The position numbers were made by a program, and so were the translations under genes. From Xiphophorus maculatus (taxonomy: Eukaryota > Chordata > Actinopteri > Cyprinodontiformes > Poeciliidae): a DNA stretch of 64,000 nucleotides. The DNA lies in contig NC_036456.1 of assembly GCF_002775205.1 (NCBI RefSeq), forward strand, positions 5,471,463-5,535,462, given 5' to 3'. Below are positions 1 through 11,100 of this stretch, piece by piece; position 1 is the stretch's first letter; each line of letters opens with the position of its first letter. Below the pieces are notes generated by a model. It was not told the DNA's origin, did no database searches, and saw only the letters and a program-made list of their open reading frames with translations.

Positions 1-1265
1 AGCACATACAGAAACATATTGTTCAGTTACAAAGTCGTAATACAAACATAAGATTAAAGGTATCCTGAGCCGGACTTTATGAAGGGTGGAGGAGATGAGA
101 CCGTTAGACTGGGACGGAGACACCTGATCAGGTGAGATGAAGACAGTTATAGTTAGAATTTACACATTGGTTTAATTTTTGTAACCAGTGACTTTATTCA
201 AAAAGGTTTTCATATAGAAAAAGAATAACTCATCCACAGCAGATCATTCTCTCTGGCGGTTACCAGCGCAGTGTCTACTGCCGGGGTCCGAGCGCCGAAG
301 ATTATTTCTTGTCAAATAAACTTTCTAAAACCTACTTTCTGTGTGAGTCTTTCCAGGTTGAAGCTACATTTAAACTTTTCAATGAATCACTTTGGGTTTC
401 GCAACAATTGGATATTTAAGGTCTTTATTTTATGAATCGATTGCAATTGGTAGGTTTGAATTTCTAAATGGAATAGTGGGACACCAATCAGTTTACTGGT
501 TGAGCTGGAGTCCTTATAGCAAAAGTTTCCAATGAGACATTATGGTAAACAATGATAACAGCTGAGCCAGGTCACCTGCAACCAAAAATATTCTAGTTTT
601 CGGAATGGCACTTGTTAGAAGTTCAAAAGTCCTTTGGTTTGTTTGTAAATTATATTCATAATGTGAATAATAAGAAAAATGTTTGGCAGATAAACAACAA
701 AAGTGCTCTGTGAATGGACGTACTGAGTTGGCCAAAATTGTTGACTAAATGTTTTACTGACCAAACCTCTTTTCCACCTCGGTCTTCTTAAATAAGCCAG
801 AGGCTATTATATTTTAGATTTTAACTTATTTATTTTAAGAGTACCATTCACAACATCAGAATCTATTATTTGAACTTCAGCACCAGCAAATATTTGTTTA
901 TATCTGTTTTCTTAATCTGCAATGGACTGGCGATCTGTCCAGGGTCCAGCCCTCATGACCCACTATAGGGATAAACGTGCGTGTATAATAATTAATGGAT
1001 GGATAAATGTAATGTACATTTGTCTCCAAAATATTGATTTGATTCATGTTTTATGACTTTTGTTTGAGATAGATAGGGTGTAAGGATAGATAAATACATC
1101 TCCATAATGATTCCTTATTGTTGCTTATTTTAGATTGTTTGTTACTAATATAATTCTAAATTAAGATTTAATAAAGATTTAAAAATAAAAAAGGGTCATA
1201 CCATGTGACATATCACGTTTTGTAGCCATTTCTTTACTGTTTAATTTGTATTTTTAATGTTGAAA
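1..1265. other. Intergenic, no gene seen
   Basis: AT-rich flank. All open frames are short and lack splice or family signals. It contains only the repeat tail at about 919-1010 and ends at the target-site copy of the solo LTR. Confidence 0.6.
919..1010 (+). repeat. Degenerate LINE/SINE 3' tail with ATGG repeats
   Basis: The text resembles the very common fish repeat tail that reads 'ctggcgacctgtccagggt ... gggataa ... atggatgga'. Here it is eroded and ends in a short ATGG run. The family name is inferred from memory; the similarity is only partial. Confidence 0.4.
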
Positions 1266-1270
1266 GTGTT

Positions 1271-1831
1271 TGTCATAATTTCAGCCCTTCAGCTCTGCCT
1301 TGGCTGTGCTGATTGCTTATTGCCCTCACCTGCACTGAGCTGGTTCCTACTTAAACAGCTGCTCGTCACCAGCTCAGTGTGAGATCGTTTGTTGCCACTG
1401 TCGTGGCTTTCAAGCCTTGTCTCATGTTTCAAAGTGTTTTCTGGTTTCTGATCCTGCCTGTTTTTGACCACAGATTTTTGCCTAATCCTTCTGCTGTTGA
1501 AAGTCCTGTTTCTGACCCTGCCTCCTGGATTCTGGATTTTCACTGCCTGAGACCCTCCCATGCATGACCCTGGACCGTTTCACGACTCAGCCTCTGGTTG
1601 GTGGATTTTGTCCCTGTCGTCTGTTTGTCCCCTGAGATCCCCACAGATTTCCCCTTGTCCATTCACCCTCCCCTCCCCCGGCTGGACTCCTGAGCCCTGT
1701 GGATTCCTCGTCCCTGACCCACTAGTGTGACCACACTACACCATTTACTTTAGTAATAAAACTTTTTGGTTAACCATCCTCTTGTTGTGGCTGCGTTTTG
1801 GGTTCTGGCTGATTCTGCTTTTACCATTACA
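1271..1831 (+). mobile_element. Solo LTR, probably Ty3/Gypsy-like (fossil)
   Basis: A 561-bp block begins TGTCAT and ends TTACA and is flanked on both sides by the same 5-bp target-site duplication GTGTT (1266-1270 and 1832-1836). It contains an AATAAA-type signal near its 3' part and has the pyrimidine-rich look of fish Gypsy LTRs. No internal region or second LTR is present, so this is best read as a solo LTR left by recombination. The intact duplication suggests moderate age. Confidence 0.7.
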
Positions 1832-1836
1832 GTGTT

Positions 1837-2800
1837 CTTGGTGTTTTGAAAGGCGTTGTCAAATAAAATACATTATTATTCTAATTATTATAACACGGTT
1901 GGTGCAGGAAATAGTGTCACTAGCGCCCCCTTCATTTCCGGAATGAAATAGTCATAAGGTGTGAGACTGACAGTGGTCCGTCCCGCCCCTTTCTGTTTGC
2001 TGCAGCGAGGTGAACTTGGAATTTTTAGCAACATAAAATAAAGTTTCACAATGTTCACCAAAAACTAACTTGTGTTAGCGACTGTTAAAGTCTCCCAAGC
2101 TATTTAAATTCCCATCCAAACTTTGTAGATGTATTTCTTTTCATGCATTTACAATCAATAAATGAAGGACTGTATTAGTGGATTTTATTACATATTATTT
2201 TCTTATTATTTGGTGGAAGCTTTACATAAGCCCATTGGGCGTTGGCATCTTCCTGCATTGTTTTTTTCTTTTTTCTTCATAAAATTAAAAACTAAAAACT
2301 GCAGCTTTCCCATTCATTTCCAATCCACCAGCAACTTCTGTCTAGAGTCCATGGAACAGTCGTTCAAAATACCAATAAAACAAATTACATGGTTTATGAC
2401 AAACTAGAACTGGAACTTTTATGTCTTTTTCTCTGACCGTTCCCCGCCGTGTTCCTTGGGATTCATGAAGATCTTTGGTCTCTCCATTCTCTGAAAATCC
2501 TCTGATTCAGTTATGAAACAAATGGATTGATGCTGACATTACAGACAATACAACTATTTCCATATAAAATGGCCTCAATTTGTTTCAACTAGATGTGATT
2601 ATTTGGTGTCAGAGCCAAGGGACCAGGATCACCTGAAACTAAAATAGTAAGAGCAAAAAAAAAATAACCATGAATCAAAATGTATTTATTCTACAGAAAG
2701 AATAAATCAGTCACCCTAACACTGTATAACTGAGGAGGCTGGTTGGTCAGTGTGGTAGATTTCTCAAACACTGGCATCATCATCATTCCAAAGATGAAGG
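1837..2800. other. Intergenic, no gene seen
   Basis: AT-rich sequence between the solo LTR and the coiled-coil gene. The open frame at 2162-2407 has no recognisable motif, so nothing here is supported as a gene. Confidence 0.5.
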
Positions 2801-2809
2801 AAAACTCTG

Positions 2810-2841
2810 TGATGTCACAACTAGTCATGCTTGTGATGTCA
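2810..2841 (+). promoter_or_regulatory. Pair of CRE-like TGATGTCA motifs
   Basis: TGATGTCA occurs at 2810-2817 and again at 2834-2841, 24 bp apart and about 100 bp before the ATG of the coiled-coil gene. The motif is a one-base variant of the CREB/ATF/CREM site TGACGTCA. A role as promoter element is an inference from position. Confidence 0.35.
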
Positions 2842-2936
2842 TCAGCACTGTATGTATGTAACAAACTGCTACCTTCTTGTCATTGCTTCCTGCACTACTG
2901 ACGAGTTCAGACGTACGCAAAGCGCTTTTTATAAAC

Positions 2937-4088
2937 ATGTCTAGGGATATTTACTCCAACAGTGAGAAAGCTGAACAAGGCTGGGTAGAGAAGAGACCGT
3001 CTCCCATTGAAATGCAGAGAGAGATCCAAAGACTTGGATCTATTTTGGAAAAGGAGAGAGCGAGGTTGTTTGATGTGACCCAAAAGCTGGAGACCACCCA
3101 AAAAGAACTGGAGGATACAAAGATTGAGCTACAGACACAGAGAACCATCAAGAAGATTTTTATGCAGAAGACATTAGAGTTAAAGGCAGAACTAGACACA
3201 GTTAACAGTCCAGCGACTCTCAGCCCTGCTGACATGATGCAGCTGAAGCATGATGATGACAAGGAGAATTCATACAGAAACCTAAAGTGGAGGTATGAAG
3301 CGGATGTTTCTGCGCTAAGACAACAAAACAAGGATTGCCAGCTCGAAATAACTCGTTTGAACGAAGCACATCTGGAAAAAGCCAGGAACGACCTTGAGCT
3401 CATCAACACACTGAGAGCAGAAAAGGAAGATCTGGACCAGAGAAGAAGAGAAGAGTTGTCTGTCCTGCAACAACAATCCAATGAGACAATAATACATCTA
3501 AAGAGTATTCTGGATCTGGCTACTATTGCTTTTGAGGGACTTAAAGCCAGACATGAAGTCGAAGTTTCTGGCCTGATGCAGCAGGCAGACATTTTTAAGC
3601 AGGATGTAGCTAAAGACATGGAAGCTTCCTCGCAAAAAATCATGGAGCTGGAAGCTGAGAAGAAACATCTTATAAAAGAACTGACTGCCTTCCAGAAACT
3701 GCACTCTGGCTGTGAGAAGAAAAAAATGAAATCGGATCTTCAAGATGGAAATGAATTTGGACCTCCAGGAAAAAACATGGCAAAGTGTCAAGAAGGAAAT
3801 GAGGAAGACACAAACAGCATTTCTGACTCTGCAGCCAAAATTCAGGACCATCACTTAGAAGAAACACTGGAAGAGGACATAAATGTTCCTCATGGATCGA
3901 ACAAGGAGGCAAATGATTTTGTTGTAGAGAGAGAACCTGAGGCCACAGACAGGAGAGACAGCTGTGTGGCAAACCAGTCAGAGGAACCAGTGGAGGCAGC
4001 GGGCAAGAAAACGTCTGTATGGAAGAGGATACAGGACAGTTTTAAGCTAAAAAAATCACAACAGAAGAAGAGCAAGAAAACATCATAA
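2937..4088 (+). CDS. Intronless coiled-coil protein, function unknown
   Basis: One uninterrupted 383-codon frame. The ATG at 2937 (context AAAC-ATG) is preferred to in-frame non-ATG codons further upstream. Residues about 25-260 are rich in E, K, Q and L in a heptad-like pattern, with typical coiled-coil stretches (EKERARLFDVTQKLE, ELEAEKKHLIKEL). Residues about 270-355 are acidic and serine-rich, and the C-terminus is strongly basic (KLKKSQQKKSKKTS), which could bind nucleic acid or act as a nuclear signal. There is no signal peptide or membrane segment. I do not recognise the family. The lack of introns, an AATAAA about 55 bp after the stop and a nearby A-tract suggest a retrocopy that has kept its frame. 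It is the only convincing plus-strand gene in the window. Confidence 0.75.
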   Translation: MSRDIYSNSEKAEQGWVEKRPSPIEMQREIQRLGSILEKERARLFDVTQKLETTQKELEDTKIELQTQRTIKKIFMQKTLELKAELDTVNSPATLSPADMMQLKHDDDKENSYRNLKWRYEADVSALRQQNKDCQLEITRLNEAHLEKARNDLELINTLRAEKEDLDQRRREELSVLQQQSNETIIHLKSILDLATIAFEGLKARHEVEVSGLMQQADIFKQDVAKDMEASSQKIMELEAEKKHLIKELTAFQKLHSGCEKKKMKSDLQDGNEFGPPGKNMAKCQEGNEEDTNSISDSAAKIQDHHLEETLEEDINVPHGSNKEANDFVVEREPEATDRRDSCVANQSEEPVEAAGKKTSVWKRIQDSFKLKKSQQKKSKKTS

Positions 4089-4144
4089 TAGAGCAACTAG
4101 GAGAAAATGTCTAGAGAATTTCTGAACCGTTTGCAAAACCCCAA

Positions 4145-4177
4145 AATAAATCTCTTATTTTAGACCAGAAAAAAAAA
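4145..4177 (+). terminator. Poly(A) signal followed by an A-tract
   Basis: AATAAA at 4145-4150 lies about 57 bp after the stop codon of the coiled-coil gene. A run of 11 A follows about 17 bases later, at 4167-4177. The spacing suits a cleavage site, and the templated A run is what a retroposed poly(A) tail would leave. Confidence 0.5.
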
Positions 4178-4856
4178 AATGGCCGTGGGTTTTCTCCGGG
4201 TGCTCCGGTTTCCCCCAGATTTCTAAAAGCCATGTAAAGTTTGATGATTGACTATAATGAACATTGTCCTCAAGAAAGGTCGTATTAATTTCTATCAAAT
4301 TTAATTTGCAAACGGTTCAGATTAGAGAAACATGATGTCAGGTGAGAGTTGCTCTCCACAAGTTGCTCTCCACACGTTGCTCTCCACAGGTTGCCCTTTG
4401 TCACCAGTGTCTAGATGCAGTCAAGGTTTTGATGGGATCCGTTTTAGTGGCCTTAGCAGAAAAGATGTTGCAGTTTTTTTTCCAAATAATCATGTAAGTT
4501 GACTAATGTTGTTGTATCCACAAAATGTTGGCTAGATGATGACTAGTTAATTCATACCAATATATCATGAAATGTTGCTGTTAACCCATGTAATATTCCT
4601 TGATAGATAGTTGTTGCCAGGAATAAACCCTGTTCTCTTTATTTTCTTTGCAAAAGTTGTTCTCACTGTTGCTTTTGATATATTTCAAAGAAATGTTTAT
4701 TGTCACAACAGAAGGAGCAAAGAGTCGGAGAGGAGACAACAGACCAGAGGTCAGCAGCAGGACCATGATGTAGGATCTTCTGTTACCTGAGAATAATTTG
4801 CTTAAGACGAGCAAATTATTACTTATTAATAATTTATTTATTACTAAGATAAGTAA

Positions 4857-4899
4857 AAGCAAATTATTACTTATCACACAGATAAGTAATAATTTGCTT
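4857..4899. repeat. Perfect 19-bp hairpin with a third arm copy upstream
   Basis: The left arm 4857-4875 and right arm 4881-4899 are exact reverse complements around the 5-base loop ACACA. A further copy of the left-arm core GCAAATTATTACTTAT lies at about 4811, so the right arm could pair with either. Confidence 0.7.
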
Positions 4900-5196
4900 A
4901 TTCCCTAATTTCCACCCATACAAACACAAAACCAACACAATGCTTATGACCCACACAAATACAGGCTACAAGCACACAAATGTAGACACGTTGTGTGTCT
5001 GACCCACACAAAGCCAAACACACACAATGCGACACAGCCACACACACAAACATATATTCATACATAGCCTATTTCTTACAAATTACACTAAGTTATAAAA
5101 ATAGTCAAATAAACCTTACCTAGTAGATATGAACTCTCCTCTTGCCGGTTCTCAGGCTCAGATTCTGTCTGTGACACCCAGAGGAGGTGAAATGAT

Positions 5197-5258
5197 CTGT
5201 TACACAAAGAATTTGTGTAACAGACTTTTAGACCACCGTCTAAAAGTCTGTTACACAA
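5197..5258. repeat. Nested hairpins (12-bp and 21-bp stems) sharing an arm
   Basis: CTGTTACACAAA (5197-5208) pairs with 5212-5223 around the loop GAA. Segment 5213-5233 pairs perfectly over 21 bp with 5238-5258 around the loop CACC. The middle arm can join either partner, so two exclusive folds exist. Most likely this is the remnant of a palindromic MITE. Confidence 0.7.
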
Positions 5259-6314
5259 TTTTTTTGTTTAATTTTTAGCTTCACATTTAGATATGGAAAA
5301 AGTTTGAGTCACAAAAAAACCCCAAGCAGTTTTGAATCTGAACTCAGATCCAGAACCGCACAGCATTCTGGGAGATGTAGGCAGAGGAATGACTTTAGCA
5401 GTTCTTCCTGACTCTCTCTTTGGTTACCTAGCAACTTAGTCATTCTTTGGTTACCTAGCAACGACCTTTTGCATAACTTGCGCAGCAGCAGTTTCAGCTA
5501 CCAGTTTATAGTATTTTGGATAATTAAAACAAAAGACTAATAAATAATGATCAATATTAACAATTATTGACAGACTTTTACTGCTATGAGTTTTTCAGCT
5601 TTATTGTCCAGCTTACATTCAATAGAGATCTAAAAAACTCGTTTCCTTCCTTCGTGACATGACGTTGACAAACGTCGCTCTTGTTTATAGTCTGATTTAA
5701 TGTCACACAGAGAGGAAATGCATGTTTCATTTTATGTAATATCGTCAAAATACAATATGTCCTTGGAATTCATGCGACATAATTGAACACTGTAAGCCTT
5801 CCTTACGGTGTACATGGTACTTTCTGCTATAATGTAAGGCCTTCGTGAGGTTTTTCTATGTTTGCTATATCTCATTGTGAAATATCTGAAGTGTTATATA
5901 TATTTTTCTTTAGGACAGAAAAGCGCCACAGACCTATGATATAAACAGAAACTTTCCGTAAGTAGGAAAGAAAGAAAACATGCATCCAAGTTATTTGGAC
6001 TATTTCTGAGTTATGATGGCGTGGTGAGTCATCTGACAGGTTGGATTGTGTCTCTTTTGTGTTGGTTTTCTGAACGGTGCAGGACTGTTTTCATGTGCAG
6101 TTCCATCTCAACCTTACACAGACAGACGTAGACATGCAGCGTATAAATCGATTTTCAATCAAACGTTTTGCACCAAAGAGTTGAGAATAAACACTGAGGC
6201 TCTTTACTGTATTTGAAATGTTAAATTGACATTTGTGACTGTATACGATACAGACCAGCAAATATTGCAGTAAGCATATTGCTGAGGGAACACAAAACAA
6301 ATCTCCCCCTCCCA

Positions 6315-6334
6315 CACGGCCCCTAGGGGCCGTG
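6315..6334. repeat. 20-bp perfect palindrome, GC-rich
   Basis: CACGGCCCCTAGGGGCCGTG is its own reverse complement and sits alone in AT-rich surroundings, next to C and G runs. Its function is unknown. Confidence 0.65.
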
Positions 6335-7625
6335 GGGGGACACACGTTACACCTTTCTTGAAACACTAAACACTTGTAGTTAAGGCAGAAGCTGCATTGC
6401 CATTAACCATAAAATTTTGCAAACTGAAATGACAAAATTAATGTGCTTAATTTAGATTATTCTGTGCTGTCAGTTTAAAACCTGGGTTCTTTGTCTTTTT
6501 TGTGTATCTCTTGTTTTTTGTGATTTATATTTATTAGACCCAAATAATAGTCAATGAAAGTTTCACTAAACAGATTTATTACATTATTTATTCAAATAAA
6601 AAAAAATATTGTCCAAAATATACCTTCTCTTTTATTATAACAATTTTACAGTTGAAGGAAGACATACTTTTTTTTTTCTTTTTTCGCTCAATTTGCATTT
6701 CTTTGAACAACAAAGTTTTATTGTCACTTCTGAGCGACAGAAAGAAAAAAACCAAAATGTTATCAACGAATGGGTGGCCGGAATTGTGCAGAGGAAAATA
6801 CAAGGAAAAAGTGAATTGGGTAAGATTCTGCAACATAGGCAATCAAAAAAAAAAAAAAAAAAAAACATTTTTAATTGATTCCAAAATAAAACAGTGCATT
6901 TATATTACGTTTTCCCTTTTCATCTACATCACAATCATATTCCACAACCCTAAATAAGATTACGAGAAGAAATTCCCAAATACAATCCTCATCTTTTTTT
7001 AAAAAAAATATACAGATTAAGACTTTCTTATGTTAATTTTGTTTCAAGTATTCCAGTTAAGATGTTGCATGTTTTCTTAAGTTGCTGTTGAAATGTTTTT
7101 GACAATAGTGAAGCGCCAGTATTGGTAATCCGATCTAACATTTTGCCTTATATTGGAGCTACATAAGGGGGAAATGTTGCCTAGTTGCCAGTGATCGGCC
7201 TTCACCTCGTCTTTCTTGAACCTTGTTTGCCACATTTGGGGTTTGAAAATTGTTCCAGTTTGGTTTGACTACAGACATGTTAGGTCCGTAGTTACGCTCT
7301 GGCAGCCGTTTCCTGACGTATGAAGATCAACGCTCGTCTGCCTTACATGAATTGCGTGTTTCAAATTTTGAAGAGTGTCTGAGCCACTGAGCATAACATG
7401 ATTCTGACCTGGTGAAACAGGAGGTCATGGATGTTTATTTGAAAAAATAGACTTGTAGATCAACTTTAAAAAAAAATAAAGAATACAATAAATTAAAATA
7501 CATTGGGTCGATTTATTGCCCACGAATTGTTACCACGCCTGCGACACCAGTGATTATTATATTTTATTTTCCCAAAGGTTTTTATGGTGAGAATATCCTA
7601 CCACTCAAGATAACAACACCTGCTT

Positions 7626-8161
7626 TTATACAGCAGATATAATCAGTGGATCAACATTTTTATCATTCGTTTTAGGATGCGGACTGAAATACGGGAAAAT
7701 GTCGTCATTGAACAGACACTCGGTGAACGAGAAAATGTGCGACTTGTTGGTCACGTCGTAAAACGACACGACGGCTTCCTCATAGTCGACGAACACTCCG
7801 ACCTTTTGGGGTTTCTCGTTCAGCGGGAGGCTGGTGGGGGGTACCGTCAGGGCTGCGTACTTCCTGTCTTCGAAATGCACGGCCACCCAGTAACCGTTGT
7901 CCGTGTTGACCTTGAGCACCCCCTTGCGGTTTGCGCTCCGCCGTGCCACGCCCAGATCCCAACCGCTTTTGTTTTTCACCTCTACTTCCCAGTACGACCT
8001 GCCGCGGTTCAGGCGATTGGTCCCAAGGACACTGCCGAACGTGTCGAACCTCTCCGGATCGTCAGGAGCTTTCGGCTTCTCTCCTCCGTCTCTCACTCTC
8101 TTCCCGTCGTTGGACAGGACGAGGCACCGGTGGGCCGTGGCTGAGTCCAGCTTTACGTCCA
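7626..8161 (-). CDS. Gene 1 last exon: PRY-SPRY (B30.2) domain
   Basis: Single 536-nt exon. The acceptor CCACAG at 8167-8162 gives the usual split valine codon, leading into V-D-V-K-L-D. The family landmarks appear in order: LDSATAH (for LDP), SYWEVEV, WDLGVARRS, GYW, VGVFVDYEE, VSFYDV and IFPYFSP. The frame is intact to TAA at 7626-7628. TTTATT on the plus strand near 7560 (AATAAA on the gene strand) would serve as poly(A) signal. B30.2 domains set target binding in TRIM proteins. Confidence 0.9.
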
Positions 8162-11100
8162 CTGTGGTCAGACAGGAAACAGCGGAAGAGTGGAGGGTTG
8201 GGTAAGAGTCACGATGTGGTTAAGAACCAAAATAAGACAAGGATGAGAGAAGCATGATGAACACATTGTAAAGGTCAAGGGAGGTCAATAAACAACAAGG
8301 TTGGCAACAAGAAGAATAATGGGCACAGCCTGAGAAATAACAGAACTACTTATGCTTAGTACTTGAATGCTTTACAGTGGAACCAATTAGCTCAATGGGC
8401 CAGAGAGGTGAAGGGAATATGACTGAGAAACTAATGGGGTCTGAGTAATAGATACAGAACGAAGAAAACACAAGTAGGGCAGGGAATGAGGCCTGAATTT
8501 GGTTTTCACTTTTCTCTGATTTTCTCTTCACCAAAGGGGTGGTGTGGTTAATCACGTGTAACTTATGATATGGCCATTAAATTTCCACACTGGGTCCGGT
8601 TGCCTTACATAATCTTTTTTTCTTCTGTGCATACCTCTGAAAAACTAGCACAGCGCAAAGTTAGCGCGTATAAAAACATGATTTAGCATTTTTCTAACTT
8701 TAAAAGTGGCATCTGTTGAGTCGTTGATAGATGGTGAATATCAACATGGCTAAAGTTAGTGCTTTAGCATTAGCTTCTGCTACGTCCCATGTTAGCATGG
8801 GACATTAGTGGAGCTAATGTTTATAAATAGCTCCTGAAGTTTAGCACCGCTAACTTCTTGTCAGCAGTGCCCACCACTGAGGAAATATTTTCATGAAAGT
8901 TGTATTTGGTATGTTAGTCTTTGTTTGATGCTCTAAAATATATTTTTAATTGAGCAAAAACAGAAGAAATCCAAAAAAAGTACATTATCAAAGCAGTGCA
9001 TGTTACAATTTACATATACATTTTTGAGTACACACACCTGCGAAGGTTGCAATCCTTTTGAGCTCTGTGGAAAAAGAACAGAAAGTGGGTAAAACACAGA
9101 TCCTTAATAAAAAAACAACATATTTTGGGTTTATTCACACCAGCTCTGTTTAGTGAGCTGTAATCAAACTCCTGTTGTTTGCCTAGAAAGTCCAGTTTGT
9201 TTAGAGACGTGTAAATGTTTAATCATGCTGAGACCGACGACCAAAATTGCGTCATTTGGGAAAAAAACAAAGATTCACCGAGGGAAGAGAGGTTTTCCAG
9301 ATGCCACTGGATGTCTTTCATCATGGTAGATGTTGTTGCTTTCAGGGTACCAAAGGAGAAGGAAGTGTCAACTTTTAGATTTTTAATCCCTTTGGAGTCA
9401 TCCAGGTTTGAAAGTGGAACAGCCTGTGTGTTTCAAAGGAAGGAGCAAAGAAGGACGAGAGTTATAGAAACTGAAACGTTTTTCTTGTTTCGCTAAAATA
9501 ATACTAAAAGAAAGGGTGTGAAGGTGGAGGGACTCCTTACCTGCAAGTCTTGGCTTCTGTCCAGTTCATCAATGGAGTCTCTGAATCTATCAATTTCTCC
9601 TTGCAGCTTCTGCAGGAGATTCTGTTCGTCCCTTTTGACCTTTCGTCTCCTAAGAACAGAACACACGAGGCTTTTAGTTTGAGCAAAGCATAGTTGCTCC
9701 ATCAACTCGATGAAATTGGTTTGCTGTCATCTCAAGTATGCGCAACGTTTAATCAAATCCCCATTACGTTAGTTTGTATGCATTTCAGTGGCAAAGGAAG
9801 ATACGATGGCTTAGGAAAATAAACTCCAGCATCGTAGCACGTGTTGTTAGACATGTCCACGTACACAATGGGAAACTTTGTAAAGCATCTCTAAGGATGT
9901 TTTAAAACCAGTGGGTCCCAAAGTGTGAGGCGCGCCCTCTAGGTGGGGCGCAGTGCCATTGCAGGGGGGGCGCGGGAAACGGAATGGATGAATAAAAAGA
10001 AAAAAACAGTTACACAAAAGTGTCTCACTGTAAAGATGGTTTGTAGTTTGTTTTGTTGCAACCTGAAGTGTGAAATAAACTTCAGTGGAGTTTGAAAACA
10101 AAATATGTGTTTAGGTTTATGTCCGGTTGAACAATGTGTGTGCCCAGTTTATTTTTTTTTAATTTTTTGCGGGGGGATTTTATTGTAATCCATAGGGGGG
10201 GCCCAGAAGAAAATCTTTGGGAACCACTGTTTTAAAACTGTTACTGAGATAAACATGGCTAACCTCTTCTCGATCGGCTCCAGAGCTTTCTTCCGAGCAT
10301 CTTCCACAACTTTCATCACCTCTGAGAAGACGCTGTGGATCTGCAGCCATTCAGCATCCAAGCTGCCCTGAAAACAGGGATGGGGATAAACAGTGGGTAC
10401 ATCTGAAAAATCCCAAATCATGTCCAACACGGCAGCAGCATCTGCAGCTCACCTTGCAGCTTTTCACGGCTGATCTGACTTCAGTCATCTTCTTCTCTCG
10501 GATGTGAATTTTCTGCTGTAGCAAGACCTTCATCTTGTCTTGCTGTGCCTTGACAGAAGGTGAAAGTAGATGTAGAAATTTCTTAAGGTTTCTCATGATA
10601 GAAACGGTGGGAATTCACAAAGCAGAGCAAACTGCCCTACTATGTGAAATGGGTTTGCTCCTGCTTTCCAAAGCGGTTTTGCACTAAACACACACAAGCG
10701 CAAAATTTCCTGCAGTCAAAATTGTGACCAAAATGAGTACAAATATTCCCATTTCATCTACAGTTTGCAGGCTAAATTCCATCTTTTAAGGCAAAATTTA
10801 CAGTTTTAGGAAAACCATATTCTGTCACCTCTGGGCGCCATGGACATGTTGTCTTATTTAGAGGGACTTGATGTGTCTCACTGAGAGCTGATCTTACTGT
10901 GACCATTTTCACACCATTAGTCCACTCCCTCGCATGTGTCATTGAGGCACGTCCCATTCACTAAAGTCGGTTTTGCAACATAACTCATTTCATCACTCGG
11001 TGATAAACAGAAGTAGTACGCTGACAACATGCTGCTACGATGGCTTAGGAAACGGGGAAAAGGGAGTAAATTGCCAATGTTAAAACACTAGCCACTATTA

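Larger units (their letters stand above)
4178..7500. other. Intergenic, AT-rich, with inverted repeats
   Basis: No coding exon supported. The stretch holds three perfect inverted repeats (4857-4899, 5197-5258, 6315-6334), poly-T/poly-A runs near 6660 and 6845, and short unlinked open frames. The overlapping frames at 6588-6957 are driven by homopolymer runs. Confidence 0.5.

Noticed and set aside
2951-3643. Long minus-strand open frame opposite the coiled-coil gene
   Set aside because: It is a Ser/Cys/Leu-rich antisense shadow of the heptad-repeat gene.
6588-6957. Overlapping Phe/Lys-rich frames on both strands
   Set aside because: Produced by poly-T and poly-A runs; low complexity.
7677-8257. 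Plus-strand open frames over the gene 1 B30.2 exon
   Set aside because: Antisense shadows of a GC-rich conserved exon, with no independent support. The same holds opposite the B30.2 and RING exons of genes 3-6.
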